A stretch of DNA of 12,488 nucleotides from Candidatus Blautia equi (GCA_018064695.1 JAGHUU010000143.1:1-12488), one strand, 5' to 3'. Numbered from the stretch's first letter, positions 1 through 5,795 are shown. A program made the numbers and translations. The notes: generated by a model from the sequence alone, not told the origin.

Positions 1-1
1 A

Positions 2-256
2 GATATACCTCTTAAAAAAATGGTAGGTAACCTTATAACAAGATGGAAATATCTAGAAAGCCTAGGTTATAACGTTCGTCTAGGCTCGACAGAATTAGAA
101 GAGGACGAAAACGGAGAATTAAATACTATCGCTAGTACATGGATTATTAGTCGAGAGGGAATTACTGCAGAAATATCGAACGATGATCTGGTAGCACTCG
201 AGAGAGAAATCGATTCTTTTATTGAGTACAAATTTTCACAGATTTTTAAGAAGTAA
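2..256 (+). CDS. Hypothetical small protein, 5' end probably outside window
   Basis: Function not recognised. The reading frame is open to the left edge of the window. The first ATG, at 20, has no ribosome binding site before it (an A-run sits there), so the true start is probably upstream and the gene is 5'-partial here. From that ATG it would be 78 residues. The visible protein is acidic, with a DENGEL stretch, a Trp-containing strand-like segment (STWIISREG) and a C-terminal charged helix ending KFSQIFKK. No signal peptide, cysteines or membrane segment are seen. It shares the composition of the integrase region (GATC and CTCGAG rich), so I infer it is cargo or a regulatory gene of the integrated element. 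It ends just before a hairpin at 262-291. Confidence 0.5.
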   Translation, partial: DIPLKKMVGNLITRWKYLESLGYNVRLGSTELEEDENGELNTIASTWIISREGITAEISNDDLVALEREIDSFIEYKFSQIFKK

Positions 257-291
257 AAAAAGATCCCCGAGTACTGCAATACTCAGGGATC
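255..291 (-). terminator. Hairpin with T-run on the minus strand
   Basis: A 12-bp stem (262-273 with 280-291) closes a 6-base loop. Read on the minus strand it has a U-G wobble where the plus strand has a C-A mismatch. On the minus strand it is followed by seven Ts (positions 261-255). On the plus strand no T-run follows. So the better terminator faces leftward, although it directly follows a plus-strand gene. It may act weakly in both directions. Confidence 0.45.
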
Positions 292-305
292 AGAGAGGGA
301 ACTAT

Positions 306-352
306 CCGAGAAGATAATCGCCCACACCAAAAGCGATTATATCATACCTCGG
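306..352 (+). promoter_or_regulatory. Nested inverted repeat upstream of small acidic gene
   Basis: An outer stem CCGAG (306-310) / CTCGG (348-352) encloses an inner stem of about 8 bp (ATAATCGC, 314-321, with GCGATTAT, 333-340) and an 11-base A/C-rich loop. It ends 37 bases before the start codon at 390. It could be a leader structure or a protein-binding site for the mobile element. No convincing -35/-10 pair was seen here. Confidence 0.3.
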
Positions 353-389
353 AGAAAATAACAAAATTTTTAAAACGGAGGTATTTACC

Positions 390-623
390 ATGAATAATGA
401 AAGAACAATCTCAAAGGCTAGTTTAGTATTATCAGACTATACACTCGCTACCGATCCGGAGGATCGAAAAGCATTTCTATCAATCCTCGATCGCTATATC
501 GTATCTATCGAGGATCTCAGAGTAAAGAACATATTCGAGAGAATGACAACCACTAAAGACGATACAGAGAGAGACCTGTATATCGAGATCCTAGGCGAGC
601 TTTTGGAGGATCTTAATCGGTAA
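390..623 (+). CDS. Small acidic protein of the integrated element
   Basis: A 77-residue protein of unknown function. The start is well supported: ACGGAGG lies 8 bases before the ATG. The sequence is acidic and predicted to be mostly helical, with clustered DPEDRK and DDTERD charge motifs and a C-terminal LGELLEDLNR helix. It has no cysteines, signal peptide or membrane segment. It ends 21 bases before the integrase start and is read in the same direction, so the two are very likely cotranscribed. Small genes directly before a tyrosine integrase often encode excisionases or regulators, but this one lacks an obvious basic winged-helix or helix-turn-helix. A recombination directionality role is therefore only a guess from position. 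Confidence 0.7.
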   Translation: MNNERTISKASLVLSDYTLATDPEDRKAFLSILDRYIVSIEDLRVKNIFERMTTTKDDTERDLYIEILGELLEDLNR

Positions 624-644
624 CTAAGAGAGGAGGTTTTACTT

Positions 645-1976
645 ATGGCAATCCAGAAAGGTTATTCTATTGTAAAGCGAGGAGAAACTTATCGAGTAAG
701 TGTTTATATAGGAAAGGATAGCGACGGAAAACAGATAAAAAAGACTACCACTTTTAAACCGGATCCGAAGCTCTCAGCCAAAAAGAACGAGCTCGCCCTC
801 GAGAAATTCGCTATTGATTTTGAGAAAAAAGCAAAGAACGGTTTATTATTTGACGGCGATAAAATGAGCTTTTCCGATTTTTGTAAGAAATGGGAAAATG
901 AATACGCTATTTACAATCTCGAGGAGACCACGCTCTCCGGATATAAGGGTATTCTCGAGAGGACGATCTTACCGGAGATCGGGCATTTAAAAATAGGTAA
1001 GATTACCCCTCTCCACCTGGTAGCGTTTTATAATGATCTGATTAAAAAAGGTTATGATCGTAACGGAATACATAAAGAGTATAGCTTTTCTTCTCTCCAG
1101 AGGTATCACGCTATTATCAGTACAGTAATGAAAACGGCGGTACAATGGCAGATCATAGACTCTAATCCTTGCCTTAAGTGTAAACCTCCGAAGGATAATA
1201 AGAACGTAGAGAGCGACGTTAAGTACTTTACACTCGAGGAGGCGGAGCGGTTCCTGGAGGCTCTCGGAAAGTCCTACACTGCAACTTATAAAGCTCATGA
1301 TCGTATAGACGATACCGGTAAAAAATACCATGTAGAGGCGTATACAGAGGAGAGGACTATTCCTTTACAACTACAGGTATTTTTTAACCTTGCACTCTTC
1401 GGAGGACTCCGGAGAGGAGAGAATATCGCTCTTACATGGTCGGATATCGATTTTACTAATAATACCGTAACGATCAATAAGTCAACGGCGAACCTTGACG
1501 GAAAACAGATAACCAAAGCTCCGAAGAATAAGAGCTCTAATAGAATTATCACTTTACCGACTACCGTAATGCACTTATTAAAACGTCATAAACTGGATCA
1601 GCGTAATTATAGGTTATCGATCGGCGATCAATGGGAGAGGGACGAAAACGGCGATCCATGCGATTATCTGTTTACCCAGTGGAACGGCTCTCAAATGAAT
1701 CTTAGTACACCTTATCATGCTTTTAGAGATATCCTTGATAAGTATAACAATGCTATCGAAGATCCGGAGGATCGTCTCCCGGTGATCCCTCTGCATGGAT
1801 TACGTCACACCTCAGCGACTCTGTTAATCTCTCAGAATATCGATGTGAGAACGGTCTCCGGTCGTTTGGGACACGCTCAGACAAGTACCACCATGAACAT
1901 ATACGCCCATAGTCTTAAGAAGTTAGACGAGAAAGCCTCCAATACTCTGGAGGATCTCTTTACAAAAAGAGCATGA
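645..1976 (+). CDS. int: Tyrosine recombinase / integrase
   Basis: A site-specific recombinase that inserts and excises the mobile element at the neighbouring tRNA gene. It is 443 residues, the usual length for integrases of Firmicutes conjugative elements and prophages. Domains in order: an N-terminal arm-type DNA-binding part (about 1-70), a SAM-like core-binding domain (about 80-180, MSFSDFCKKWENEY onward) and a catalytic domain (about 195-440). The catalytic set is complete: Arg256 in GGLRRGE, Lys294 in the APKNKSS turn, His384 and Arg387 in HGLRH, His410 in GRLGH, and nucleophile Tyr420 in NIYAH. An AGGAGG sits just before the ATG. The gene points toward tRNA-Thr, whose 3' end lies 112 bases beyond the stop. 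This is the classic arrangement of an integrase at its attachment site, and nothing in the gene looks broken. Confidence 0.95.
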   Translation: MAIQKGYSIVKRGETYRVSVYIGKDSDGKQIKKTTTFKPDPKLSAKKNELALEKFAIDFEKKAKNGLLFDGDKMSFSDFCKKWENEYAIYNLEETTLSGYKGILERTILPEIGHLKIGKITPLHLVAFYNDLIKKGYDRNGIHKEYSFSSLQRYHAIISTVMKTAVQWQIIDSNPCLKCKPPKDNKNVESDVKYFTLEEAERFLEALGKSYTATYKAHDRIDDTGKKYHVEAYTEERTIPLQLQVFFNLALFGGLRRGENIALTWSDIDFTNNTVTINKSTANLDGKQITKAPKNKSSNRIITLPTTVMHLLKRHKLDQRNYRLSIGDQWERDENGDPCDYLFTQWNGSQMNLSTPYHAFRDILDKYNNAIEDPEDRLPVIPLHGLRHTSATLLISQNIDVRTVSGRLGHAQTSTTMNIYAHSLKKLDEKASNTLEDLFTKRA

Positions 1977-1987
1977 AATATAGCAAA

Positions 1988-2009
1988 GTGAACCAAAAGT
2001 GAACCAAAA
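1988..2009 (+). repeat. Two tandem 11-bp repeats, likely integrase arm sites
   Basis: GTGAACCAAAA occurs twice head to tail (1988-1998 and 1999-2009), 11 bases after the integrase stop and about 80 bases from the tRNA end. Short direct repeats between int and the attachment core are typical arm-type binding sites for the N-terminal domain of tyrosine integrases. This role is inferred from position. Confidence 0.55.
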
Positions 2010-2011
2010 CG

Positions 2012-2049
2012 AAAAAAGAGCCTATTATCTAGGCTCTTTTCTTTTGCTC
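2012..2049. terminator. Bidirectional terminator between integrase and tRNA-Thr
   Basis: The stem AAAAGAGCCT (2014-2023) / AGGCTCTTTT (2031-2040) has a short AT-rich loop. T-rich tracts follow on both strands: TTTTCTTTT on plus, TTTTTT on minus. It lies between convergent genes, so it can end both the integrase transcript and the tRNA transcript. Confidence 0.8.
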
Positions 2050-2088
2050 GATGATCTCGAAAGTATTGATTTTACTGGGTTTTTTAAA

Positions 2089-2125
2089 AGCTGAAAATGA
2101 GACTCGAACTCACGACCCCTTCATT
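2089..2125. other. Probable attachment site (3' part of tRNA-Thr)
   Basis: The integrase gene lies at the 3' side of this tRNA and points into it, so the att core is expected in the T-arm/acceptor part of the gene. The copy at the other end of the element lies outside the window. The exact crossover and repeat length therefore cannot be read here, and the limits given are approximate. Confidence 0.55.
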
Positions 2126-2161
2126 ACGAGTGAAGTGCTCTACAGACTGAGCTATTTCAGC
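2089..2161 (-). tRNA. tRNA-Thr, anticodon CGU (gene CGT)
   Basis: The complete cloverleaf is read on the minus strand. The acceptor stem is GCTGAAA/TTTCAGC with discriminator T. The D-arm stem is GCTC/GAGC. The anticodon stem CTTCA/TGAAG has loop CTCGTAA, giving anticodon CGT (threonine, codon ACG). The variable loop is GGGTC, and the T arm GTGAG/CTCAT has loop TTCGAGT. CCA is not encoded. The D loop reads AGTCTGTA where AGTCGGTA would be canonical, so the nearly universal G18 appears to be a T. Its 3' half is the likely integration target of the element to the left. Confidence 0.93.
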
Positions 2162-2169
2162 ATATCCGC

Positions 2170-2326
2170 AACATAGTAATTATGTTACAGTTTCCTGGCA
2201 AGCCAGTAAACTGTAACTTCACAGGCTCATTTGAAGTTTTGCTGCGCAAAAGAGCCTGTTCACTCCTGAATCACTTTCTCCGGTCATATAATCAGCAAGT
2301 GATTATATGCCGTATGAACAGTAACC
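2170..2326. repeat. Cluster of consecutive inverted repeats (possible MITE-like element)
   Basis: There are four hairpins in about 145 bases. AACATA/TATGTT spans 2170-2186. GTTACAGTTT/AAACTGTAAC (2184-2217) has inner CTGGC/GCCAG. ACAGGCTC/GAGCCTGT (2221-2259) has inner TTTTGC/GCAAAA. CATATAATCA/TGATTATATG (2285-2309) has flanking CGG/CCG. A further pair TGTTCA/TGAACA (2257-2262, 2315-2320) encloses the last one. The block from 2184 to 2325 has near-identical inverted ends (GTTACAGTT and GTTACTGTT). It is flanked by ATTAT on both sides (2179-2183 and 2327-2331) if one base is allowed at the right end. No protein is convincingly encoded. Confidence 0.5.
2173..2201 (-). promoter_or_regulatory. 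Promoter of tRNA-Thr
   Basis: On the minus strand the -35 is TTGCCA (2201-2196) and the -10 is TACTAT (2178-2173), with exactly 17 bases between. Transcription would start near 2166, about five bases before the mature 5' end at 2161. The -35 lies inside a strong inverted repeat (2184-2217). Confidence 0.6.
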
Positions 2327-2364
2327 ATTATATCTCATTTCATGAAAAAAGCAAGTTCTTTTAC

Positions 2365-2393
2365 TTGAAAGGAAGGGGAAAAATAGATACAAT
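2365..2393 (+). promoter_or_regulatory. Promoter of the zinc-ribbon membrane protein gene
   Basis: TTGAAA (2365-2370), a 17-base spacer and TACAAT (2388-2393) give a good housekeeping promoter. The predicted start is near 2400. The roughly 50-base leader contains a small hairpin, ATCCCC/GGGGAT at 2414-2428. Confidence 0.65.
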
Positions 2394-2451
2394 ACATTTG
2401 TATCTGTTGAAGGATCCCCGCAGGGGATGTAATAGAAAAGAGGTGTCCTTT

Positions 2452-3300
2452 TTGGCAAAGAGATGTCAGCTCTGCGACGGTGTGATCAAGAATGGCCGCT
2501 GTCCGGATTGCGGAATGTATTATAGAAGTGATGATGAAATGTATCATCTGAATGAAACCAGAAAAGATCATATGATACATGCCAGTTCAAGAGTAAAGAA
2601 GCTGATGGAGGAGAACAATATACCGCTGCCTGACCGCTTTAAGGGAAACGAAGATGTGGAAAACCCGGAAGCGGAGCAGAAATTGTCTTCTATTTTAAAG
2701 CAGAAGAGCCAGCACGCTGCCTCCAGCCAGATCCAGAGGACAAAAAACGTCTATAAAAACATCTCCGGCATGGAAAATAAAGAAAAGAATGTGATGAAAA
2801 GAAGAGCGGCACTGCTTATCGCTGTAGTGATCATTCTTCTGGAGCTCGTAGCCTCCGGCGCGACCTTCTTTGCCCGGAGAATGGCGGAAAAGCAGGCGGG
2901 TGGAAATGGCTATGATCCGGAATGGGAGATCGCTTACGATTCCGGATTGACCTACAAGACCTTTGAGGAAGCACTGGAGACCTCACCTGAGGGCGAAGTT
3001 CTGGAAAGCTTTTATGTTTTTGATGACGAGGTACAGAAGCTGAAGGACCTCAACTACTGTCTGGGTGCACTGCATCTGAAAGACGGAGAAGGCTCTTTAA
3101 AACCGGGATTTTATATGGCCTGCTGTGACAACGGTGCGGCAGCGCTCCAGATCTCCGGCGTCCACGGATACAGCACTTTCCGCATGGATCAGGAGGATCG
3201 AAACGTGCTTTTTGAGCTCGTTGACGGCGATACCATCCAGATCATTGAGGCTACCACAGAGAATACTCCTGTTATGATCTACTCTGTTAAGACATATTGA
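2452..3300 (+). CDS. Zinc-ribbon protein with one transmembrane segment, unknown function
   Basis: Not recognised as a named family. I take the TTG at 2452 as start: AGAGGTG sits just before it, and the protein then begins with the zinc ribbon. It is 282 residues. Domains: zinc ribbon with Cys5, Cys8, Cys17 and Cys20 (CQLC, CPDC); a charged linker, about 25-115; one transmembrane helix, about 119-141 (LLIAVVIILLELVASGATFF); and a C-terminal domain of about 140 residues. The positive residues before the helix (MKRR) predict the zinc ribbon inside the cell and the C-terminal domain outside. This layout resembles membrane proteins of Clostridia with an N-terminal zinc ribbon and an extracytoplasmic sensing or cell-envelope domain. 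It has its own promoter and is monocistronic. An upstream in-frame ATG at 2182 was rejected. Confidence 0.75.
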   Translation: MAKRCQLCDGVIKNGRCPDCGMYYRSDDEMYHLNETRKDHMIHASSRVKKLMEENNIPLPDRFKGNEDVENPEAEQKLSSILKQKSQHAASSQIQRTKNVYKNISGMENKEKNVMKRRAALLIAVVIILLELVASGATFFARRMAEKQAGGNGYDPEWEIAYDSGLTYKTFEEALETSPEGEVLESFYVFDDEVQKLKDLNYCLGALHLKDGEGSLKPGFYMACCDNGAAALQISGVHGYSTFRMDQEDRNVLFELVDGDTIQIIEATTENTPVMIYSVKTY

Positions 3301-3356
3301 TGGAGAAATTCTGCGAGACATTTTTGTAATATAATTGCAAATTCATTTAATAAAAT

Positions 3357-3428
3357 ACGCCTTCACTTTTCATATATGGTGTGATATACTCGGATATGCC
3401 CACCAAATATGGGGTGGAGGCGTTTTTT
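3357..3428 (+). terminator. Long-range hairpin with T-run before nrdD (terminator or attenuator)
   Basis: ACGCCTTCAC (3357-3366) pairs along its full length with GTGGAGGCGT (3414-3423), with one G-U pair, and six Ts follow (3423-3428). The 47-base interior could form GGTG/CACC. An alternative local hairpin CCACC/GGTGG (3400-3404, 3413-3417) would compete with the long stem. It may simply terminate the upstream gene. If nrdD transcription starts upstream it could be a regulated leader. No known riboswitch class was recognised. Confidence 0.5.
3367..3415 (+). promoter_or_regulatory. Possible pair of NrdR boxes
   Basis: Two AT-centred sites resemble the known NrdR box (ACACWATATATWGTGT): TTTTCATATATGGTGT (3367-3382) and CCACCAAATATGGGGT (3400-3415). 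Their centres are 33 bases apart, close to three helical turns, as NrdR pairs usually are. Only half of each site matches well. They lie inside the hairpin described at 3357-3428, so the two readings compete. Confidence 0.3.
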
Positions 3429-3430
3429 AA

Positions 3431-3476
3431 CAACTATATGTTGTATTTGACGGAAATAATACAGATTTTTCGTAAA
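3431..3476 (+). promoter_or_regulatory. Palindrome and weak promoter-like sequence before nrdD
   Basis: The perfect palindrome CAACTATATGTTG (3431-3443) lies four bases before a TTGACG (3447-3452). The matching -10 is poor (CGTAAA at 3471-3476, 18-base spacer). A regulator-binding site over the nrdD promoter is plausible but unproven. Confidence 0.25.
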
Positions 3477-3493
3477 TTTTCAGACAAATAGAT

Positions 3494-3523
3494 AAAACAG
3501 GTAAATTCAGGAAAAACAGGTAA
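3494..3523 (+). repeat. Direct repeat in the nrdD leader
   Basis: AAAACAGGTAA occurs at 3494-3504 and 3513-3523, a spacing of 19 bases, directly before the AGGAGG ribosome binding site of nrdD. Role unknown; it may be chance in an A-rich leader. Confidence 0.4.
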
Positions 3524-3535
3524 TAGGAGGCCGCA

Positions 3536-5671
3536 ATGTTATACGTAATCAAGAAAGACGGAACAAAAGAGGAGTTCAATTCTAAAAAAATCGTAGCTGC
3601 TGTAAATAAATCCGCCGCCCGTATCCTTTATACATTTTCCGGCGAGGAGAAGGATTTCATCTGCCGCTTTGCGGAGGAGCAGGCCCAGTCCCTGGGTAAG
3701 GATACCATTGAGATCCAGGAGATGCATAACATTGTGGAAGGCGCTCTGGAGCGCGTAAACCCTGCTGTTGCCAAAAGCTACCGCGATTACCGCAACTATA
3801 AGCTTGATTTCATCCACATGATGGATGATGTATATACAAAGAGCCAGGCCATCCGCTACATCGGTGACAAGAGCAACGCCAACACCGACAGCGCCCTGGT
3901 AGCTACCAAGAGAAGTCTGATCTTCAACGAGCTGAACAAGGAGCTCTACCGCAAATTCTTCATGAACCGCAACGAGCTGCAGGCATGCAAGGACGGCTAC
4001 ATCTACATTCATGACCAGTCTGCACGTCTCGACACCATGAACTGCTGTCTCTTTGACGTGGCAAGCGTTCTCCGCGGCGGTTTTGAGATGGGAAATGTGT
4101 GGTACAACGAGCCAAAGACCCTGGATACCGCCTTTGATGTCATGGGTGATATCATCCTCAGCACCGCTGCCCAGCAGTACGGCGGCTTCACCGTTCCTGA
4201 GGTAGATAAGATTCTGGCACCATACGCGAAAAAGAGCTATGACAAATATGTGCAGGAATTCCTGAAATACGCTGACGAGAACTGGAGCGGCAGAGAAGAG
4301 AAGGCTGTAGAATACGCAAATGACAAGGTTCGCCGTGATTACGATCAGGGATGGCAGGGTATTGAGTACAAGTTAAATACCGTAGGTTCCTCCCGCGGCG
4401 ATTATCCATTTGTTACCGTAACCCTGGGACTTGGCAAGGAGCCATTCGAGAAAATGTGCACCATGTCTCTCCTGTCTGTTCATAAAGAGGGTCAGGGCAA
4501 GAACGGCCATAAGAAACCGGTTCTCTTCCCTAAGATCGTCTTCCTCTATGACAAAGAGCTTCACGGCCCTGGCAAATGCTGCGAGGATGTATTTGAGGCA
4601 GGCGTGGACTGCTCCTCCAAGACTATGTATCCGGACTGGCTGTCCCTTACAGGTGAGGGCTATATTGCCAGCATGTATAAAAAATACGGAAAGGTCATCA
4701 GCCCAATGGGATGCCGTGCCTTCTTAAGCCCATGGTATGAGCGCGGCGGCATGCAGCCTGCAGATGAGAATGATGTACCTGTATTCGTAGGCCGTTTCAA
4801 TATCGGTGCTGTAAGCCTGCATCTTCCAATGATCCTGGCAAAATCCCGCGCCGAGAGCCGCGACTTTTACGAGGTTCTGGACTTCTATCTGGAGATGATC
4901 CGAAGCCTTCACATCCGTACTTATGAGTATCTGGGACAGATGAAAGCCTCCACCAACCCTCTGGCATACTGCGAGGGCGGTTTCTACGGCGGACATCTGC
5001 AGCCGGGTGAGAAGATCGCCAAACTTCTGAAACCTATGACCGCTTCCTTTGGCATCACCGCTCTGAACGAGCTTCAGGAGCTCTACAATGGAAAATCCAT
5101 CGCAGAGGACGGCGAGTTTGCCCTGGAAGTACTGAGATATATCAACGACAAAGTTAACCAGTACAAGAAAGAGGACGGAAACCTCTATGCTATCTACGGA
5201 ACCCCTGCAGAGAGCCTCTGCGGCCTTCAGGTAGAGCAGTTCCGCAAGAAATACGGCATCATCGCCGGTGTTTCCGACCGTCCGTACGTGAGCAACAGCT
5301 TCCACTGCCATGTAACAGAGAACGTAACTCCTATCCAGAAACAGGATCTGGAGGGCCGCTTCTGGGATCTTTGCAACGGCGGCAAGATCCAGTACGTACG
5401 TTACCCAATCGACTATAACAAAGGTGCAGTCCGCACCCTGATCCGCCGCGCTATGGAGCTTGGCTATTATGAAGGCGTAAACCTTTCCCTGGCATACTGT
5501 GACGACTGTGGTCATGAGGAGCTTGAAATGGATGTCTGTCCGGAATGCGGCAGCAAGAACCTTACCAAGATCGACCGTATGAACGGATACCTCTCCTACA
5601 GCCGAGTACACGGTGATACCCGATTAAATGCAGCTAAAATGAGTGAGATCGCAGAACGCAAATCCATGTGA
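3536..5671 (+). CDS. nrdD: Anaerobic (class III) ribonucleoside-triphosphate reductase
   Basis: Reduces ribonucleoside triphosphates to deoxynucleotides under anaerobic conditions with a glycyl radical, in the cytoplasm. It has 711 residues, the same size as the E. coli enzyme. Domains: N-terminal ATP-cone, about 1-95 (VIKKDGTKEEFNSKKIV), for allosteric control; then the ten-stranded barrel with NCC (Cys170/171) and MGCR (Cys393), the likely active-site cysteines. The C-terminal zinc site is CDDC (655-658) and CPEC (668-671). The glycyl radical loop is RMNGYLS with Gly684 as the radical carrier. TAGGAGG precedes the ATG closely. Activity requires the radical-SAM activase NrdG, whose gene is not next to it here, whereas nrdD-nrdG pairs are common. 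A terminator overlaps the stop codon, so the gene is transcribed alone. Possible NrdR sites lie upstream. Confidence 0.96.
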   Translation: MLYVIKKDGTKEEFNSKKIVAAVNKSAARILYTFSGEEKDFICRFAEEQAQSLGKDTIEIQEMHNIVEGALERVNPAVAKSYRDYRNYKLDFIHMMDDVYTKSQAIRYIGDKSNANTDSALVATKRSLIFNELNKELYRKFFMNRNELQACKDGYIYIHDQSARLDTMNCCLFDVASVLRGGFEMGNVWYNEPKTLDTAFDVMGDIILSTAAQQYGGFTVPEVDKILAPYAKKSYDKYVQEFLKYADENWSGREEKAVEYANDKVRRDYDQGWQGIEYKLNTVGSSRGDYPFVTVTLGLGKEPFEKMCTMSLLSVHKEGQGKNGHKKPVLFPKIVFLYDKELHGPGKCCEDVFEAGVDCSSKTMYPDWLSLTGEGYIASMYKKYGKVISPMGCRAFLSPWYERGGMQPADENDVPVFVGRFNIGAVSLHLPMILAKSRAESRDFYEVLDFYLEMIRSLHIRTYEYLGQMKASTNPLAYCEGGFYGGHLQPGEKIAKLLKPMTASFGITALNELQELYNGKSIAEDGEFALEVLRYINDKVNQYKKEDGNLYAIYGTPAESLCGLQVEQFRKKYGIIAGVSDRPYVSNSFHCHVTENVTPIQKQDLEGRFWDLCNGGKIQYVRYPIDYNKGAVRTLIRRAMELGYYEGVNLSLAYCDDCGHEELEMDVCPECGSKNLTKIDRMNGYLSYSRVHGDTRLNAAKMSEIAERKSM

Positions 5672-5687
5672 TTTGCGTTTTGTTCTT
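5655..5687 (+). terminator. Terminator overlapping the nrdD stop codon
   Basis: A perfect 10-bp stem, AACGCAAATC (5655-5664) / GATTTGCGTT (5670-5679), has a 5-base loop that holds the TGA stop. The tail TTTTGTTCTT follows. The 5' arm encodes part of the last residues of NrdD, and the tail runs into the -35 of the next gene. Confidence 0.75.
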
Positions 5688-5714
5688 GAATAAAGGGGCT
5701 TTTGGCGATATAAT
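5686..5714 (+). promoter_or_regulatory. Promoter of the glycogen synthase gene
   Basis: TTGAAT (5686-5691), a 17-base spacer and a perfect TATAAT (5709-5714). Transcription should begin near 5721, giving a leader of about 75 bases. Confidence 0.8.
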
Positions 5715-5722
5715 TTAACTAG

Positions 5723-5747
5723 GACTGTGCAGAAATTGAGCACAGTC
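5723..5747 (+). promoter_or_regulatory. 5' leader hairpin of glgA
   Basis: GACTGTGC (5723-5730) / GCACAGTC (5740-5747) closes a 9-base A-rich loop at the very 5' end of the predicted transcript. No T-run follows, so it is not a terminator. It may stabilise the mRNA. Confidence 0.5.
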
Positions 5748-5763
5748 ATATGATAAGACTACA

Positions 5764-5783
5764 TTGATTTGATTTGATTTGAT
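5764..5783 (+). repeat. Four tandem TTGAT copies before the glgA ribosome binding site
   Basis: The pentanucleotide TTGAT is repeated four times without interruption and abuts the CGGAGG at 5785-5790. A copy-number change would alter leader length, not the reading frame. Confidence 0.75.
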
Positions 5784-5795
5784 TCGGAGGTTAAT

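Noticed and set aside
453..1774. Repeated 14-base word GATCCGGAGGATCG (453-466 and 1761-1774)
   Set aside because: Both copies encode DPEDR in coding sequence, and the flanks differ. Shared codon habit explains it better than a functional repeat.
2170..2326. CRISPR-like or IS remnant reading of the hairpin cluster
   Set aside because: The hairpins differ from each other with no regular spacer, and no transposase fragment is present.
2182..2451. In-frame upstream extension of the zinc-ribbon gene from an ATG at 2182
   Set aside because: These 90 codons run through four hairpins, overlap the tRNA promoter and contain a good promoter at 2365-2393. A TTG with a ribosome binding site at 2452 starts the protein at its zinc ribbon.
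3301..3356. Promoter-like TATAAT at 3330-3335
   Set aside because: No acceptable -35 lies 16-18 bases upstream, and the region is AT-rich, so chance is likely.
3357..3428. Known riboswitch before nrdD
   Set aside because: I could not match it to the consensus of cobalamin, purine, THF or preQ1 riboswitches; only generic stems are visible.
4724..5611. Long minus-strand frame opposite nrdD (295 codons)
   Set aside because: It lies wholly inside nrdD, whose zinc and glycyl-radical motifs are intact, and has no start signal.
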